DNA of 64,000 nt, taken from contig JAYKGV010000006.1 in assembly GCA_035285595.1 (NCBI GenBank), forward strand, positions 49,866 to 113,865. The letters run 5' to 3'. A program made the translations under genes and the position numbers. The stretch is from VGJW01 sp035285595. GTDB lineage: Bacteria; Cyanobacteriota; Sericytochromatia; S15B-MN24; VGJW01. Of the stretch, positions 49,594 through 59,743 are shown piece by piece; the first letter of the stretch is position 1; each line of letters starts with the position of its first letter. The notes below the pieces were generated by a model that saw only the letters and a program-made list of their open reading frames with translations, did not search any database and was not told where the DNA came from.

Positions 49594-52146
49594 TCAAGCC
49601 CAGCGGATCCTCCCTGTCTCGTGAGGATTCATCAGATCGGCGTGTTGGGGGCGGACCCGGACCGCGAGGCCGAACTCGCCACCGGCCTCAGGGGCCACCG
49701 ACGCTCGGTAGTGCCACGCACCTTCCTCGTCCTGACCGACCAACTCCATCGGGGTCACACGATGGGCCGTCGGCACACCTTCCAGGCAGGGACCATGACA
49801 GAGCTCGACGGCCACGTCTCCCGGCGCGAGACTGCCAAGCCTCACCCTGGCATCGAGCGTCACGGCCTCACCGACAATGACCTTGCCGAACGCGGGCAGG
49901 GCCGCAGTCACCCGTACGTCATCCCACTGCTGTCGGATCCGACGCTTCCAGGAAGCAAGCTCACGAGCGCGAGCCAAGGCATCACTCCCCAAATCGCGAC
50001 CGCTGTCCATGGCCGGCAAGTAGAACAAACGGGTGTAGTCCTGCAACATCCGATGCGTACTGAATCGCCAGGTCAAGGAAAGCATCGCGTGGCGCGACCG
50101 CTGCAGCCACCCGGTCGGGACACCCCGCGAATCGCGGTCATAGAAAAGCGGGACGATTTCGTGTTCGAGCAAGTCGTAAAGCGACTGAGCATCGGCTTCG
50201 TCCTGAGCCTCTTCGTCCGGATAGTCGAGCGCCTGACCGATAGCCCATCCGTTCTGACCGTCGTAGCCCTCTTCCCACCAGCCGTCCAGAACGGAGGCGT
50301 TGAGCACGCCATTGGCCGCCGCCTTCTGGCCGCTGGTTCCGCTGGCCTCGAGCGGACGTCGAGGGTTGTTGAGCCAGACATCCACACCCTGCACCAGATG
50401 TCGTGCCACGTTCATGTCGTAATCCTCGACAAAGAACACCCTGTGGACGAACTCAGGCCGACGCGACATCTCCATGACCTGACGAATGACCTCCCGCCCG
50501 GGCACATCCGCAGGGTGCGCCTTGCCAGCGAAGAGGAACTGCACCGGCCGACCAGCCTGGTTGACAATCCGGGCAAGGCGCTCGGGGTCCCGGAAGAGCA
50601 GGGCCGCACGCTTGTAAGTCGCAAACCTGCGGGCGAAACCGATGGTCAGGACCTCGGGGTCCAGCAGGGTATCGGCCGCCGCCACGCGGGCCGGAGCATC
50701 GCCCAGACGCTGACGCCGCGTCCGGGCCCGATGACGGATGACCTCAACGAGGCGTCCGCGCAACAGATTCCTGACCTGCCACAAGTCCTGATCCGGAACG
50801 CGCTCAAGGCCCTTCCAGGACTCGGGGTCAGCGAGATCACGACGCCACTGGGGCGCGGCCCAGCGATCGTGCAACTGGGCAACCTCCGGCGCCAACCAGG
50901 TCTCGGTATGAATCCCGTTGGTCACAGAGCCAATGGGACGTTCGGCCGCAGGCACCTCGGGCCAGATGTCCTCCCAGATCCCGCGGGAGACCTCGCCATG
51001 CAAGACGCTGACACCGTTGGCCTGCTTGGAGAGACGCAACGCCAGCACGGTCATGCTGAAGAGTGGTCCCGTGCCGTGGGGATCGTGGGCCGCAAGCGAG
51101 AGGAACTCCTCCGACGTCATGCCGAGCCTCGGAATGAATCGTCCAAAGGTTCTCAGCATCAGATCGAACCCGAAGGCGTCGTTGCCAGCCGGAACCGGGG
51201 TATGCGTCGTGAATACCGCGGCGGAGGACACTGCCTCCATCGCCTCGGCCAGTCCGTGTCCCTCCTCTTCGACGAGCTCGCGGAGCCGTTCGAGACCCGA
51301 AAAAGCCGAGTGTCCCTCGTTGAGGTGCCAGACAGTCGGACGAAGGCCGAGCGCACGCAACGCCCGGACCCCACCAATCCCGAGGATCACCTCTTGGGCG
51401 ATACGCATCTCGTGATCCCCGCCGTAGAGTTTCGCGGAGAGTCCCCGATCCTCGGGACCATTCTCGGGAATGTCGGTGTCGAGCAGGTAGACGACGATGC
51501 GTCCCACGCGCACTTGCCAGACCTTCGCCCAGACCGTCCTGCCCGGCAACTCCACGCCAACGATGACCAGACCGCCTTCAGGATCCTCGGCGGGCTTCAT
51601 CGGCAGCTCGGAGAAGGTCAGGCGATCGTAGAGCGCCTCCTGGACTCCCGAGGCATTGATCCGCTGCCGGAAATATCCCTGGTTATAGAGCAAGCCCACG
51701 GCAACGAAAGGCAGCCCCAGATCGCTGGCACTCTTGCAGTGGTCGCCCGAGAGCACCCCCAGTCCGCCGGAATAGATGGGCAGACTCTCGTGAAGGCCAA
51801 ACTCCGCCGAAAAGTAGGCGATGAGCTCACCCTGCCGCTGCGGATGCTGGCGGGCGAACCAAGTGTCCGAGGCTCGCACGTAGGAATCGAACTGGGCCAT
51901 GACCCTGTCGAGGCGCTCGGTGTAGTGCGAATTGCGGGAAGCTTCGTCCAGCAGGGCCTGATCGACCTCGGACAACAACTTGACCGGGTTATGCCCCACC
52001 CGGTCCCATACTTCGTGGGAAAGGTCCCGGAAAAGCGCCGTAGCCTCGGGGTTCCAGCACCACCATAGGTTGTGCGCGAGTTCCTCGAGACGCTCCAGGC
52101 GTCGGGGAATGGACGGGAAGACGGCGATGCGGCCGAGAAGCTTCAC
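49594..52146 (-). CDS. glgP: Alpha-glucan (glycogen) phosphorylase
   Basis: An 850-residue GT35 phosphorylase of the TIGR02094 type, which splits glycogen or maltodextrins with phosphate to give glucose-1-phosphate. Visible blocks are LAHNLWWCWNPEATALF at the N-terminus, YFSAEFGLHESLPIYSGGLGVLSGDH, VWHLNEGHSAF and TTHTPVPAGND. The pyridoxal phosphate lysine is in SGTSGQKAAANG (about residue 605). The N-terminal region (residues 1-110) is the short form common to this subfamily. No other glycogen gene is nearby. Confidence 0.96.
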   Translation of the reverse strand: MKLLGRIAVFPSIPRRLERLEELAHNLWWCWNPEATALFRDLSHEVWDRVGHNPVKLLSEVDQALLDEASRNSHYTERLDRVMAQFDSYVRASDTWFARQHPQRQGELIAYFSAEFGLHESLPIYSGGLGVLSGDHCKSASDLGLPFVAVGLLYNQGYFRQRINASGVQEALYDRLTFSELPMKPAEDPEGGLVIVGVELPGRTVWAKVWQVRVGRIVVYLLDTDIPENGPEDRGLSAKLYGGDHEMRIAQEVILGIGGVRALRALGLRPTVWHLNEGHSAFSGLERLRELVEEEGHGLAEAMEAVSSAAVFTTHTPVPAGNDAFGFDLMLRTFGRFIPRLGMTSEEFLSLAAHDPHGTGPLFSMTVLALRLSKQANGVSVLHGEVSRGIWEDIWPEVPAAERPIGSVTNGIHTETWLAPEVAQLHDRWAAPQWRRDLADPESWKGLERVPDQDLWQVRNLLRGRLVEVIRHRARTRRQRLGDAPARVAAADTLLDPEVLTIGFARRFATYKRAALLFRDPERLARIVNQAGRPVQFLFAGKAHPADVPGREVIRQVMEMSRRPEFVHRVFFVEDYDMNVARHLVQGVDVWLNNPRRPLEASGTSGQKAAANGVLNASVLDGWWEEGYDGQNGWAIGQALDYPDEEAQDEADAQSLYDLLEHEIVPLFYDRDSRGVPTGWLQRSRHAMLSLTWRFSTHRMLQDYTRLFYLPAMDSGRDLGSDALARARELASWKRRIRQQWDDVRVTAALPAFGKVIVGEAVTLDARVRLGSLAPGDVAVELCHGPCLEGVPTAHRVTPMELVGQDEEGAWHYRASVAPEAGGEFGLAVRVRPQHADLMNPHETGRIRWA

Positions 52147-52200
52147 GTAGGCCTCCAGATTAGGGGACAGGCCTAGATGATAGCAGGATGCAAGCCGAGC

Positions 52201-52527
52201 CTACTCGGACCCGCCTGCTTCGTCAGGCACCGGGATCGGTGCCGAAGGGGCCGGAGGCGGCGCCAGACGTGCCTTCAACAACTCGATCGGGGCCCACCAT
52301 GAGCCGGCCTGCAGGCTGGTCATGATCCAAAGGGCGACAGCCAGGACCGCGAGGGCCAACCAGCTCGAACGCTGGGCTTGCCGGGCGCCGCCCGACTGGT
52401 GACTTTCGTAGATGCGCTGATAACGGCGAAGCCTGGGATGACTGCGAAACCAAGCATCGAGGTCGTCCTGTGGCACGGTCCACCTCCAGCCCCGACTATA
52501 ACTTCCCTGAGCTTCGGGTGCCTCCAT
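52201..52527 (-). CDS. Small single-pass membrane protein
   Basis: 108 residues from ATG 52527, with GGAGA five bases upstream. A Trp-rich, basic N-terminal half (RGWRWTVPQDDLDAWF, RLRRYQRIYES) precedes one membrane helix (SWLALAVLAVALWIMTSL) and a short Pro-rich tail. It was not assigned to a family. It lies 54 bases upstream of glgP on the same strand and is divergent from the subtilisin lipoprotein. A longer in-frame extension lies opposite that gene and is not supported. Confidence 0.65.
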   Translation of the reverse strand: MEAPEAQGSYSRGWRWTVPQDDLDAWFRSHPRLRRYQRIYESHQSGGARQAQRSSWLALAVLAVALWIMTSLQAGSWWAPIELLKARLAPPPAPSAPIPVPDEAGGSE

Positions 52528-52594
52528 CCAATCTCCATCCCTTCTTAACCCGTAGACAAGAAGATGGCGGCCACTGCCCACCGACAACCACGTC

Positions 52595-53842
52595 ATGCAG
52601 CGCACGGCATCCCCGCAACGGCTCCGGGGCCGGGCCCTCGGGGCTCTGGTCGCGATGCTGCTTGCAGGCTGCGGCGCACCGGCCGTCAGCACCACCGCCA
52701 TCGGAGCCGTGACGGCCAGGCAAGCGGTGGCCAGCCCGTCAGCCCAGCGTTTGTTGGTCCGAACCACCGCACCTGGACGCTCGGCGTTTGCCGCCCGACA
52801 AATAGGCGCCACCCCCCTGGGCGAGATTCCCCAGCTTGGTCTCGCAACCCTCGGACTGCCCGGAGGAACCCGGGCCGCCGATGCCATGGCCCGGCTGGCT
52901 TCCATGCCGGGCGTGACGTGGGCCGAACCGGACCATCGCCTGTCCCTGCGCACGAGCGTGGCGGATCCCGGACGCGCTGCGCAGTGGGGTCTGGATGCGA
53001 TGCGGGTTCCCGCAGCATGGACCCGCACCCGGGGGGATGCCCGCGTGGTCGTGGCGGTCCTGGATACCGGAGTGGACTTGGGTCACCCCGATCTGCGCAC
53101 ACGACTCGTCGAAGGACGCTCCTTCGTGAGCGGTCGCAGTGGCCCCGGAGACGACAATGGCCACGGCACCCACGTGGCTGGGACCATCGTGGCAGAAGCC
53201 GATAACGGTGTGGGTGTCGCCGGCGTAGCCCCGGGCTGTCGGGTCATGCCTGTGAAGGTTCTGGATGCCGAGGGCGCCGGACACACGGCCGACATCGTGG
53301 CCGGACTGGTCTGGGCCGCCGATCACGGAGCCCGCATCATCAACCTTTCTCTAGGGGGCGCGGCCGGTGGCCAGGCCCTCGGGGAAGCCATTCGCTACGC
53401 CCAGGCCAAGGGCTGCCTTGTCGTCGCCGCGATGGGGAACGAAGGAGCGCAGTCTCAGGAATACCCTGCCGCGATGCCGGGGGTGCTTGCCGTCGGTTCG
53501 ACGGACGAGGCGGGACGTCGCTCGTCGTTCTCGAATTTCGGTTCATGGATTTCGGTGGCGGCCCCGGGGTCCGGCATCTTGTCGACGACCCCCACTTACG
53601 ACGTGACCATGTCGCGGCAAGAGGGCCTGGGTCGCGGCTACGGCAGCCTCAGCGGCACCTCCATGGCCACCCCCCACGCCGCTGGCCTCGCGGCTCTGCT
53701 GGCCTCTCTTCATCCCGACTGGCCGGCTCAAGTGCTTCACAAACAGCTCTTGGCTTCCACCCGCGACATCGGGACCCCGGGATTCGATATCGAAACGGGG
53801 CACGGCATGCTGGATGCCTGGAAGGCCGTGAACCTGCGCTGA
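52595..53842 (+). CDS. Subtilisin-family (S8) serine protease lipoprotein
   Basis: A 415-residue protease. The signal peptide ends LLAGC (Cys26). After a propeptide-like inhibitor_I9 region (about 50-105) comes the catalytic triad: Asp in AVLDTGVDLGHPDL, His in DDNGHGTHVAGT and Ser in SGTSMATPHAAG. An oxyanion Asn is in AMGNEGA. The catalytic domain is complete, so it is likely active, acting at the envelope or on secreted proteins. It starts 68 bases from the small membrane protein gene, read the other way. Confidence 0.95.
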   Translation: MQRTASPQRLRGRALGALVAMLLAGCGAPAVSTTAIGAVTARQAVASPSAQRLLVRTTAPGRSAFAARQIGATPLGEIPQLGLATLGLPGGTRAADAMARLASMPGVTWAEPDHRLSLRTSVADPGRAAQWGLDAMRVPAAWTRTRGDARVVVAVLDTGVDLGHPDLRTRLVEGRSFVSGRSGPGDDNGHGTHVAGTIVAEADNGVGVAGVAPGCRVMPVKVLDAEGAGHTADIVAGLVWAADHGARIINLSLGGAAGGQALGEAIRYAQAKGCLVVAAMGNEGAQSQEYPAAMPGVLAVGSTDEAGRRSSFSNFGSWISVAAPGSGILSTTPTYDVTMSRQEGLGRGYGSLSGTSMATPHAAGLAALLASLHPDWPAQVLHKQLLASTRDIGTPGFDIETGHGMLDAWKAVNLR

Positions 53843-53920
53843 CCCGAGACGTCACCGGGATCACACTCCATATGGCGACAGGCCCGCTAGAATCGGGTAC
53901 GTGCCCGGGAGGGCGCCGGA

Positions 53921-56900
53921 GTGAAGGTCCTCGAACGCCTGCTTGCGGGACTGGCGGCCTTGGTGCTGCTGGTCCTCGGCTTCATTGGCGTGCGTGTCTG
54001 GCAGGATCGAGATCAGCTTCTGCAACAAGCCCGACACGCGCTCACCGAGGGAGTCGCAAGGCAATTCGGCTGGCGCGTCCAGGTAGGGCGAATCGAGGGC
54101 CCGTTCTGGCGGGAAATCAGAGTTCACGACGTGACGCTGGAAGCCGGGCTCGGCCCCTCGGCACCTCGTCTCGGCCATGCCCGAAGGATCGTGATCCGGT
54201 TTCATCCCTTGCACGTCCTGCGGCTCGGGCCACGTCCCATCGAGGTCGAAGTCGAGGGAGCCAGCTTGTCGGCGCGCCGCCTGCGGGATGGCCGCCTTGC
54301 CCTCGTGCCGCCTAAGTTGCCACCGCCGGATCCGAATGGTCTGAAGTGGCCCCCGCTGCGCATTCTGCTTCCCGAGGCGCGCCTGTCGTGGAGAGATGAC
54401 GCGAAGGTCAAGGGCGGCCCCATCGGTCCCTTCGCCCGCGATCTGACGGCCCGGGACGCGGTCGTCGAGGCCCGGGGAGACGTCTGGACGTGGCGAACAT
54501 CCCTGAGGGAGGGTGCAATCTCAGCGACCTTGTCGGGCAGCCATCATGCGCTTGCAGGAACGGGGGATCTGGCCGTCGCCGTCGATGGTCCCATTGGTGC
54601 AAGTTGGTTCCCCTACCTCTTTCCACCCGAGAAACAGACCTTCCTGGCCGGCGATGCACGGGTACGTCTTGGCTTGCACTATGAAGCGCGGAACCCGAAG
54701 GCCTTCAGGATGGCCGGAACAGTCGTGGCGGAAGGCATCCGCATGCGCCAGAAAGGTGTCCGCCTCCCGCTCGAGGACGGTCGACTTGATCTGGTCCTGA
54801 CAGAGCGCCTGCTCGATTTCCGCACCATCACGGGCCGCCTTGCCGGAAATACCTTCTCAGCGAAGGGCAAGGTGACCCTGGGCCCCTTGAGACCGCCACT
54901 CTCCATGGAAGTCGACATCCCCAGAATCGAGCTGGCCAGCCTGACTCCGCTCCTGCCCGAACTCGCCGAATTCAAGCTCGCAGGCTTGGCCCGTGCCACC
55001 GCATCGGTTCGGGGTGACACCTTGGCGCCTGCCACGGATATCAGCATCTCGACACGAAACTCCAAGGCCCTCGGTGCCCCCGTCGACGAGGCAGCGGCCA
55101 TCGCTCGGATAAGAGGGGACCAGGTGGACGTTCCGGACATCCGCATCTCGGGGCTCGGGGGGATCGCGACGGGATCGGCTCGATTCGGCCTGCTTCCAGG
55201 AAGCGCCCTTGCGGCCGACCTCGATTTCGACGGCATCGATCCTGTGCTTGCCCTTGCGCCCTACGTGAAAGTTCCCTCGGGGGTGCGAGGGAAGCTGGGA
55301 GGACATGCAAGGGTCCGCGGAGGGGCGGGCAGGCCCCGTACCGACATTGCCCTGCGTGGACGTGGCCTGGGGGTCAGGAGTCAGGGGATCGAGCGCCTCG
55401 TGGCGAACATCGGTATCGATCCCGACGGCACCCACCTCGAGCAGGCGCGAATCGACACCGGAGGGGGGGGGCTGGTCGTCCGGGGGCACCTCGACCGGCA
55501 GCGTCGACTGCAAGGCCGCGTGACCTGCGAGGATGTCCCCCTCGCGGCCCTCACGGGCATGGGTCTTAGAACCCGTCTGAAGGGCCGGCTCGGCGGAGAG
55601 GCCCTGGTGGATCTGCCGCTGGACCGGCCCGAAGCTTGGCGAGGTCAAGCGAAGCTGTCGGCGCAAAATCTCGAGGTCGAAGGCTTCGGCTTGCCTGTGG
55701 CCTCGACCCGGATCATCCTTGACGGCAACCTGCTGGCGCTCGCGGAACTCGAGGCTCATCCCGGCGGATCGCCGGATTCGGGCCACATCAGGGGCAGCGG
55801 CTTCGTGCGCCTTCCCGTGGGACGACAGACCCTGCACACCCATCTGGACCTGGTGGCACATGACCTCGAGCTGGCGGGCCTGTCGGAGTCCCTGCAGCGC
55901 CAAGTGCCCGCCGCGGCCGCTCTCAACGGACGCGTCGACATCCCCTTCGCGACCGTGGACGCAGGCCTCGAGCGCTGGCAGGTCGCGACTCGGGTGCGGG
56001 TGGAGTCACTGGATGCTCCCGAATGGGGAAAGCTGGACCAAGCCGATCTGCAGCTGGTCCTCACGCCCGAGACGCTTCGTGTCCCTGAAGGCCTCCTTTC
56101 GGCGGGGGGACAGGACCTCCGCGTGACGGGCACCGTAGCCCTGCAACCCGGTCACGTTCATGACCTCGACCTGCCGATACAGGAACTGGACCTTCAGGCC
56201 TTCCTCAAGGCGTTCCACTGGGACCGTATGCTGGAAGGCACGATCCTGGCCGGAGCGCTCGGCACGCCACAGGCGAGAGGGACCACGCGCCCCTGGGTCG
56301 CACTGCCCGAGCGTTCGTCACGCACGACCGCATTCAGGGACCCATGGCAAGAGGCCTTTGCCCATTGGCTGCGCAACCACAAGGTGCCCGATCCACCCGA
56401 TCCCAGGGCCGTCCTCGGCAACCACCCGATCTGGGAAGAGGTAAGGGGGCAGGTCACCGGCCACCTCCATCTGTCGGGCGACTTCCGTCATCCACGCCTG
56501 GGACTCGACCTGGGGTCCTCGTTGCTGTCGGTCTATGGCCATCCGGTGGCCGTGGCCCCCATGCAGCTTACGGTATCCGATCAGAGGGCCGATCTTCGAG
56601 GACTGGACCTCTCGGCCGACAACGGTCTGCGCATCCGGGGAGAGGGCACATTGGGCGGCAGTGGCATGGACGTGACGTTCGACGGCGTCGACCTGGCCTG
56701 GGCCGATCCGTGGCTTCGAAGCCGAAATCTGACTCTTACGGGCCTTGGTTCCGCACGCATCCGGATCACGGGAAACCCTGCGGCACCGGTACTCGGCATC
56801 GAGGCCAAGGCGACGTCAGGAACCCTCGACGTGCTGAAATACGATGAAGCGCGGGTCGTGGGGCGTTATCAGGACGGTCGTCTGACATTGGACGATGCCG

Positions 56901-58525
56901 TGATGGTGGCGGAAGACAAGCGTACGCGCCTGTCAGGGACCATTCCTCTGGACGGCGGGCTGACCGATGAACCGATGGCCTTGTCGCTCGGAGTCGAGGG
57001 GCCCAGCCTCGGCCTCGTTTCAACCCTGACGAAAGGACTCGTGGAGTGGCAAGGAGGCGATGGCTTCTTGCGGCTCAGGATCCTGGGATCCCGGTCTGCC
57101 CCGCGGTTGGCGGGCATTCTGGAGCTGAACCGCGCCCGTCTGGGTATCCGCACCCTCACTGAGCCTCTCACCGATGTCGGCCTGCAGGCCATCATCGGGG
57201 ACGGCATCGTGAAGATCTCGAAAGCGGAAGCCCGCCTCGGAGGGGGCAGGGTCACCGCGGCGGGTTACGTGACGATGAAGCAGTTCGCGCTGGACGGGCT
57301 GGATGTGTCAGCTCAGGTTCGCGAAGCCCGCGTCGCCTTGCGAAGCGGCCTCTATGACGGTCAGGTCGATGCGGCCCTGCGGATAGGTGGCACGCTCAAG
57401 CGGCCCGTGATCGCGGGACAAGTCGCGGCCTCGAAGGGCACGCTCGATCTCGGTGTGGACACTCCGAAGGACGAGGACGAGGAGGCATCCACTCCGGTCA
57501 TTCTCGACCGCCTCGTCGTTTCCATAAAGGACACCATGCGGGTCTTCCAGCCGAATCTGATGGATTTGCGGATAGCCGGCAACCTGATTGTGGAAGGACT
57601 GCTGGACCTTCCTGATCCCAAGGGCCTCATCACCGTGGTACCCGGCGGCAAGGTCACGACCTTCTACACGAATGACTTCCGGGTCACCGAGGGCACGGTC
57701 GAGTTCGTAGGCTCAGGACGCAGCGATCTCGGCGACCTGCGTGGCCCGCGCCCGACCGTGAAGCAGCTCCTGGCGGGCACGCGGATCCGGGTGGTTGCCA
57801 CGGGAAATGTCCGCGATACCGAAGGCCTTCGTCCTGCGGCCGACGGGACAGCCAATCCCTTGGTCACGGTGCGTGCCATCATCCAGGGCACCCTCGCCAA
57901 CCTCAAGAACGAGTTCACGAGCGACCCCCTCGGCTACACGCACCAGGAACTGGAGCGACTGGTCGGAAAACCCCAGCTGGTCAGCAACCTGTTCGTGCTC
58001 GCCCAGGGCAACGTGGCGTCCGCGAGTACCGACATCGCCCGTGAAGTGGCACCGGGCTTGGTCAACTTCGCCCTCAATCGCTTCGTGCAACCGCTCGTGG
58101 ATCCCTTGACCCGGAATCTGTATCTGTCAGATTTGTCTTTCGACATCGTCAACGGCGCACGCACCACCACCGGAGTCGATCCCAATCAGGGCTTGCTCGC
58201 GGGCTTCAATATGGCACTCACTGGAGAAACCATCCCGCTCGGCCCCCTGTCCGGTTCCGGCCGCTACGTGTTCCGCCGCGGCGCACAGGCCCTTGGGGCC
58301 CAGAACAACGTGGATCTGTGGCGCGCGGGCGTCAACGTACAGTTGGCCCAGAACTTGGCCTTGACGACACAACTCGAGCAGGCGGATCGCCTCGCGACAG
58401 CCAACGGGGTAGGCTTCCCTGCCATCCAGTCGGACCTGCGGCAATGGCTCAATCCCGACCTCGCAGCCAATACGAGCACGGAATTCATCCTTTCGCTCCA
58501 ACTTCGCTGGAGGGGACGCTTCTGA
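53921..58525 (+). CDS. tamB: TamB-type translocation/assembly module (DUF490)
   Basis: A 1534-residue protein with a GTG start. One membrane anchor lies at the N-terminus (LLAGLAALVLLVLGFIGVRVW). The middle consists of long repetitive beta strands. The C-terminal DUF490 domain contains VTTFYTNDFRVTEGTVEF and KQLLAGTRIRVVATGNVRD. TamB-type proteins bridge the periplasm and help outer-membrane protein assembly or lipid transport. A full-length copy supports an outer membrane. A TAGAAT hexamer near 53890 may be its -10 region. No tamA is adjacent. Confidence 0.92.
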   Translation: MKVLERLLAGLAALVLLVLGFIGVRVWQDRDQLLQQARHALTEGVARQFGWRVQVGRIEGPFWREIRVHDVTLEAGLGPSAPRLGHARRIVIRFHPLHVLRLGPRPIEVEVEGASLSARRLRDGRLALVPPKLPPPDPNGLKWPPLRILLPEARLSWRDDAKVKGGPIGPFARDLTARDAVVEARGDVWTWRTSLREGAISATLSGSHHALAGTGDLAVAVDGPIGASWFPYLFPPEKQTFLAGDARVRLGLHYEARNPKAFRMAGTVVAEGIRMRQKGVRLPLEDGRLDLVLTERLLDFRTITGRLAGNTFSAKGKVTLGPLRPPLSMEVDIPRIELASLTPLLPELAEFKLAGLARATASVRGDTLAPATDISISTRNSKALGAPVDEAAAIARIRGDQVDVPDIRISGLGGIATGSARFGLLPGSALAADLDFDGIDPVLALAPYVKVPSGVRGKLGGHARVRGGAGRPRTDIALRGRGLGVRSQGIERLVANIGIDPDGTHLEQARIDTGGGGLVVRGHLDRQRRLQGRVTCEDVPLAALTGMGLRTRLKGRLGGEALVDLPLDRPEAWRGQAKLSAQNLEVEGFGLPVASTRIILDGNLLALAELEAHPGGSPDSGHIRGSGFVRLPVGRQTLHTHLDLVAHDLELAGLSESLQRQVPAAAALNGRVDIPFATVDAGLERWQVATRVRVESLDAPEWGKLDQADLQLVLTPETLRVPEGLLSAGGQDLRVTGTVALQPGHVHDLDLPIQELDLQAFLKAFHWDRMLEGTILAGALGTPQARGTTRPWVALPERSSRTTAFRDPWQEAFAHWLRNHKVPDPPDPRAVLGNHPIWEEVRGQVTGHLHLSGDFRHPRLGLDLGSSLLSVYGHPVAVAPMQLTVSDQRADLRGLDLSADNGLRIRGEGTLGGSGMDVTFDGVDLAWADPWLRSRNLTLTGLGSARIRITGNPAAPVLGIEAKATSGTLDVLKYDEARVVGRYQDGRLTLDDAVMVAEDKRTRLSGTIPLDGGLTDEPMALSLGVEGPSLGLVSTLTKGLVEWQGGDGFLRLRILGSRSAPRLAGILELNRARLGIRTLTEPLTDVGLQAIIGDGIVKISKAEARLGGGRVTAAGYVTMKQFALDGLDVSAQVREARVALRSGLYDGQVDAALRIGGTLKRPVIAGQVAASKGTLDLGVDTPKDEDEEASTPVILDRLVVSIKDTMRVFQPNLMDLRIAGNLIVEGLLDLPDPKGLITVVPGGKVTTFYTNDFRVTEGTVEFVGSGRSDLGDLRGPRPTVKQLLAGTRIRVVATGNVRDTEGLRPAADGTANPLVTVRAIIQGTLANLKNEFTSDPLGYTHQELERLVGKPQLVSNLFVLAQGNVASASTDIAREVAPGLVNFALNRFVQPLVDPLTRNLYLSDLSFDIVNGARTTTGVDPNQGLLAGFNMALTGETIPLGPLSGSGRYVFRRGAQALGAQNNVDLWRAGVNVQLAQNLALTTQLEQADRLATANGVGFPAIQSDLRQWLNPDLAANTSTEFILSLQLRWRGRF

Positions 58526-58537
58526 CGGCAGCAGAGG

Positions 58538-58566
58538 TTAAGAAACCGCCCCTGTTGGGGTATGAT
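58538..58566 (+). promoter_or_regulatory. Sigma-70-type promoter of the OmpR-type regulator
   Basis: TTAAGA (58538-58543), 17 bases, TATGAT (58561-58566). It lies 65 bases before the GTG start, so unlike several other genes in this window this one has a normal leader. AAGGAG precedes the start codon. Confidence 0.5.
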
Positions 58567-58631
58567 TGCGGCGGTCACGGCCTTAACCATCCGCCCCCGC
58601 CCTCGTCACCCAACGCCCTAAGGAGTTTCCC

Positions 58632-59321
58632 GTGGCAGAGAAGGTCCTGCTCGTCGACGACGAGGAAATGATCCTCGAGTCGATTGAATTCGCCCTCACC
58701 CAGGAAGGCTATGAAGTGGTGAAGGCCATGGATGGTCAAGAAGCCATCCAGCAGGTTCAATCCGCCAAGCCCAACCTCATCGTGCTCGACCTCATGCTTC
58801 CCAAGTTGTCGGGATTGGAAGTGTGTCGACTGCTCCGCCGCGAGCAGAACGACATTCCCATCATCATGCTGACCGCCAAGGGCGAAGAGATCGATCGGGT
58901 CATCGGCCTCGAAGTCGGTGCCGACGATTACCTCATCAAGCCTTTCTCCCTGCGGGAGCTGGTCGCTCGCATCAAAGCCCTGCTTCGCCGGAGCAAGCCT
59001 GTCGAGCCCGAGAACAAGTCCAAGATTTTCCAGCATGGCGAGCTGCTCATCAACCTGTCCGAACACAGGGTGCTGGTGGGAAACCGGGAGGTCGAGCTGT
59101 CGCCGAAGGAGTTCAAGATTCTGGCCATGTTGATGGGCACTCCGGGCCGGGTCTTCTCACGCGAGGAGCTGCTCGAGCAGGTCTGGGGCCTCGACTTTTA
59201 CGGAGACACCAAGACGGTCGACGTCCATATCCGCTGGCTGCGTGAAAAGATTGAAAAGGATCCTTCCAGCCCCAAGTTCATCCAGACCGTCCGGGGCTTC
59301 GGCTACCGCCTCGGAACCTAG
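58632..59321 (+). CDS. OmpR/PhoB-family response regulator
   Basis: A 229-residue two-domain regulator with a GTG start and an AAGGAG site. The receiver domain has the acidic pair in LLVDDEEMI, the phospho-accepting Asp in LIVLDLMLPKLSG, IIMLTAKGEEID and KPFSLRELVAR. The winged-helix output domain reads VELSPKEFKILAMLM, then EELLEQVWGLDFYGDTKTVDVHIRWLREKI and VRGFGYRL. It resembles RpaA/PhoB-type regulators. A partner kinase is not adjacent; the cNMP-binding gene follows three bases later. Confidence 0.95.
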   Translation: MAEKVLLVDDEEMILESIEFALTQEGYEVVKAMDGQEAIQQVQSAKPNLIVLDLMLPKLSGLEVCRLLRREQNDIPIIMLTAKGEEIDRVIGLEVGADDYLIKPFSLRELVARIKALLRRSKPVEPENKSKIFQHGELLINLSEHRVLVGNREVELSPKEFKILAMLMGTPGRVFSREELLEQVWGLDFYGDTKTVDVHIRWLREKIEKDPSSPKFIQTVRGFGYRLGT

Positions 59322-59324
59322 GAC

Positions 59325-59735
59325 ATGACCCAGGCAGGAGGTGCACACACGAGGCGTCTCAAGTCCGGCAATGTCCTGTTCATGGAAGGGGACACCGGCC
59401 GAGAGATGTTCGTGATCCTGAAGGGGTCAATTCTCCTGTATCGGGTGGTCGGCCGCAAGGTCAGGCAGTCGAGCGAGGTGCTGTTCGGTGAGACCACGCA
59501 GACCATCGCCCTCCTCAAGGAAGCAGACTTCTTCGGTGAGATGGCCCTGCTTGATGGTCAACCCAGGTCGACTTGCGCAGTGGCGACCAGTGACACCGTC
59601 TTGTTGGTCCTCGATGAAGCCAACTTCGGACAAGTCCTGTCGGAACGGCCCGACTTCGCTTTACGCCTGATGCGTGAATTCACCCGCCGCATCCGCATTC
59701 TCGAAAGCCAAATCAGGGCGCAGGGTGCGCCCTGA
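59325..59735 (+). CDS. Stand-alone cyclic-nucleotide-binding domain protein
   Basis: A 136-residue protein that is nearly all one cNMP-binding beta-barrel (LFMEGDTGREMFVILKGSILLY) with the phosphate-binding cassette FFGEMALLDGQPRSTCAVA. The Glu and Arg that contact the cyclic nucleotide are present. There is no DNA-binding domain, unlike CRP. It starts three bases after the response regulator, so the two are co-translated and may work together. Its stop lies within the first of two perfect hairpins. Confidence 0.92.
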   Translation: MTQAGGAHTRRLKSGNVLFMEGDTGREMFVILKGSILLYRVVGRKVRQSSEVLFGETTQTIALLKEADFFGEMALLDGQPRSTCAVATSDTVLLVLDEANFGQVLSERPDFALRLMREFTRRIRILESQIRAQGAP

Positions 59736-59736
59736 T
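59712..59736 (+). repeat. Perfect inverted repeat at the end of the cNMP gene
   Basis: ATCAGGGCGCA (59712-59722) and TGCGCCCTGAT (59726-59736) around a three-base loop: a perfect 11-base-pair stem that contains the stop codon. It lies eight bases before a second, longer perfect inverted repeat. Confidence 0.6.
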
Positions 59737-59743
59737 CCGCGGC

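Noticed and set aside
49576..52068. 830-codon open frame on the plus strand opposite glgP
   Set aside because: It is the antisense of a clear GT35 phosphorylase. Its composition is that of a GC-rich shadow frame with no recognisable domain or ribosome site.
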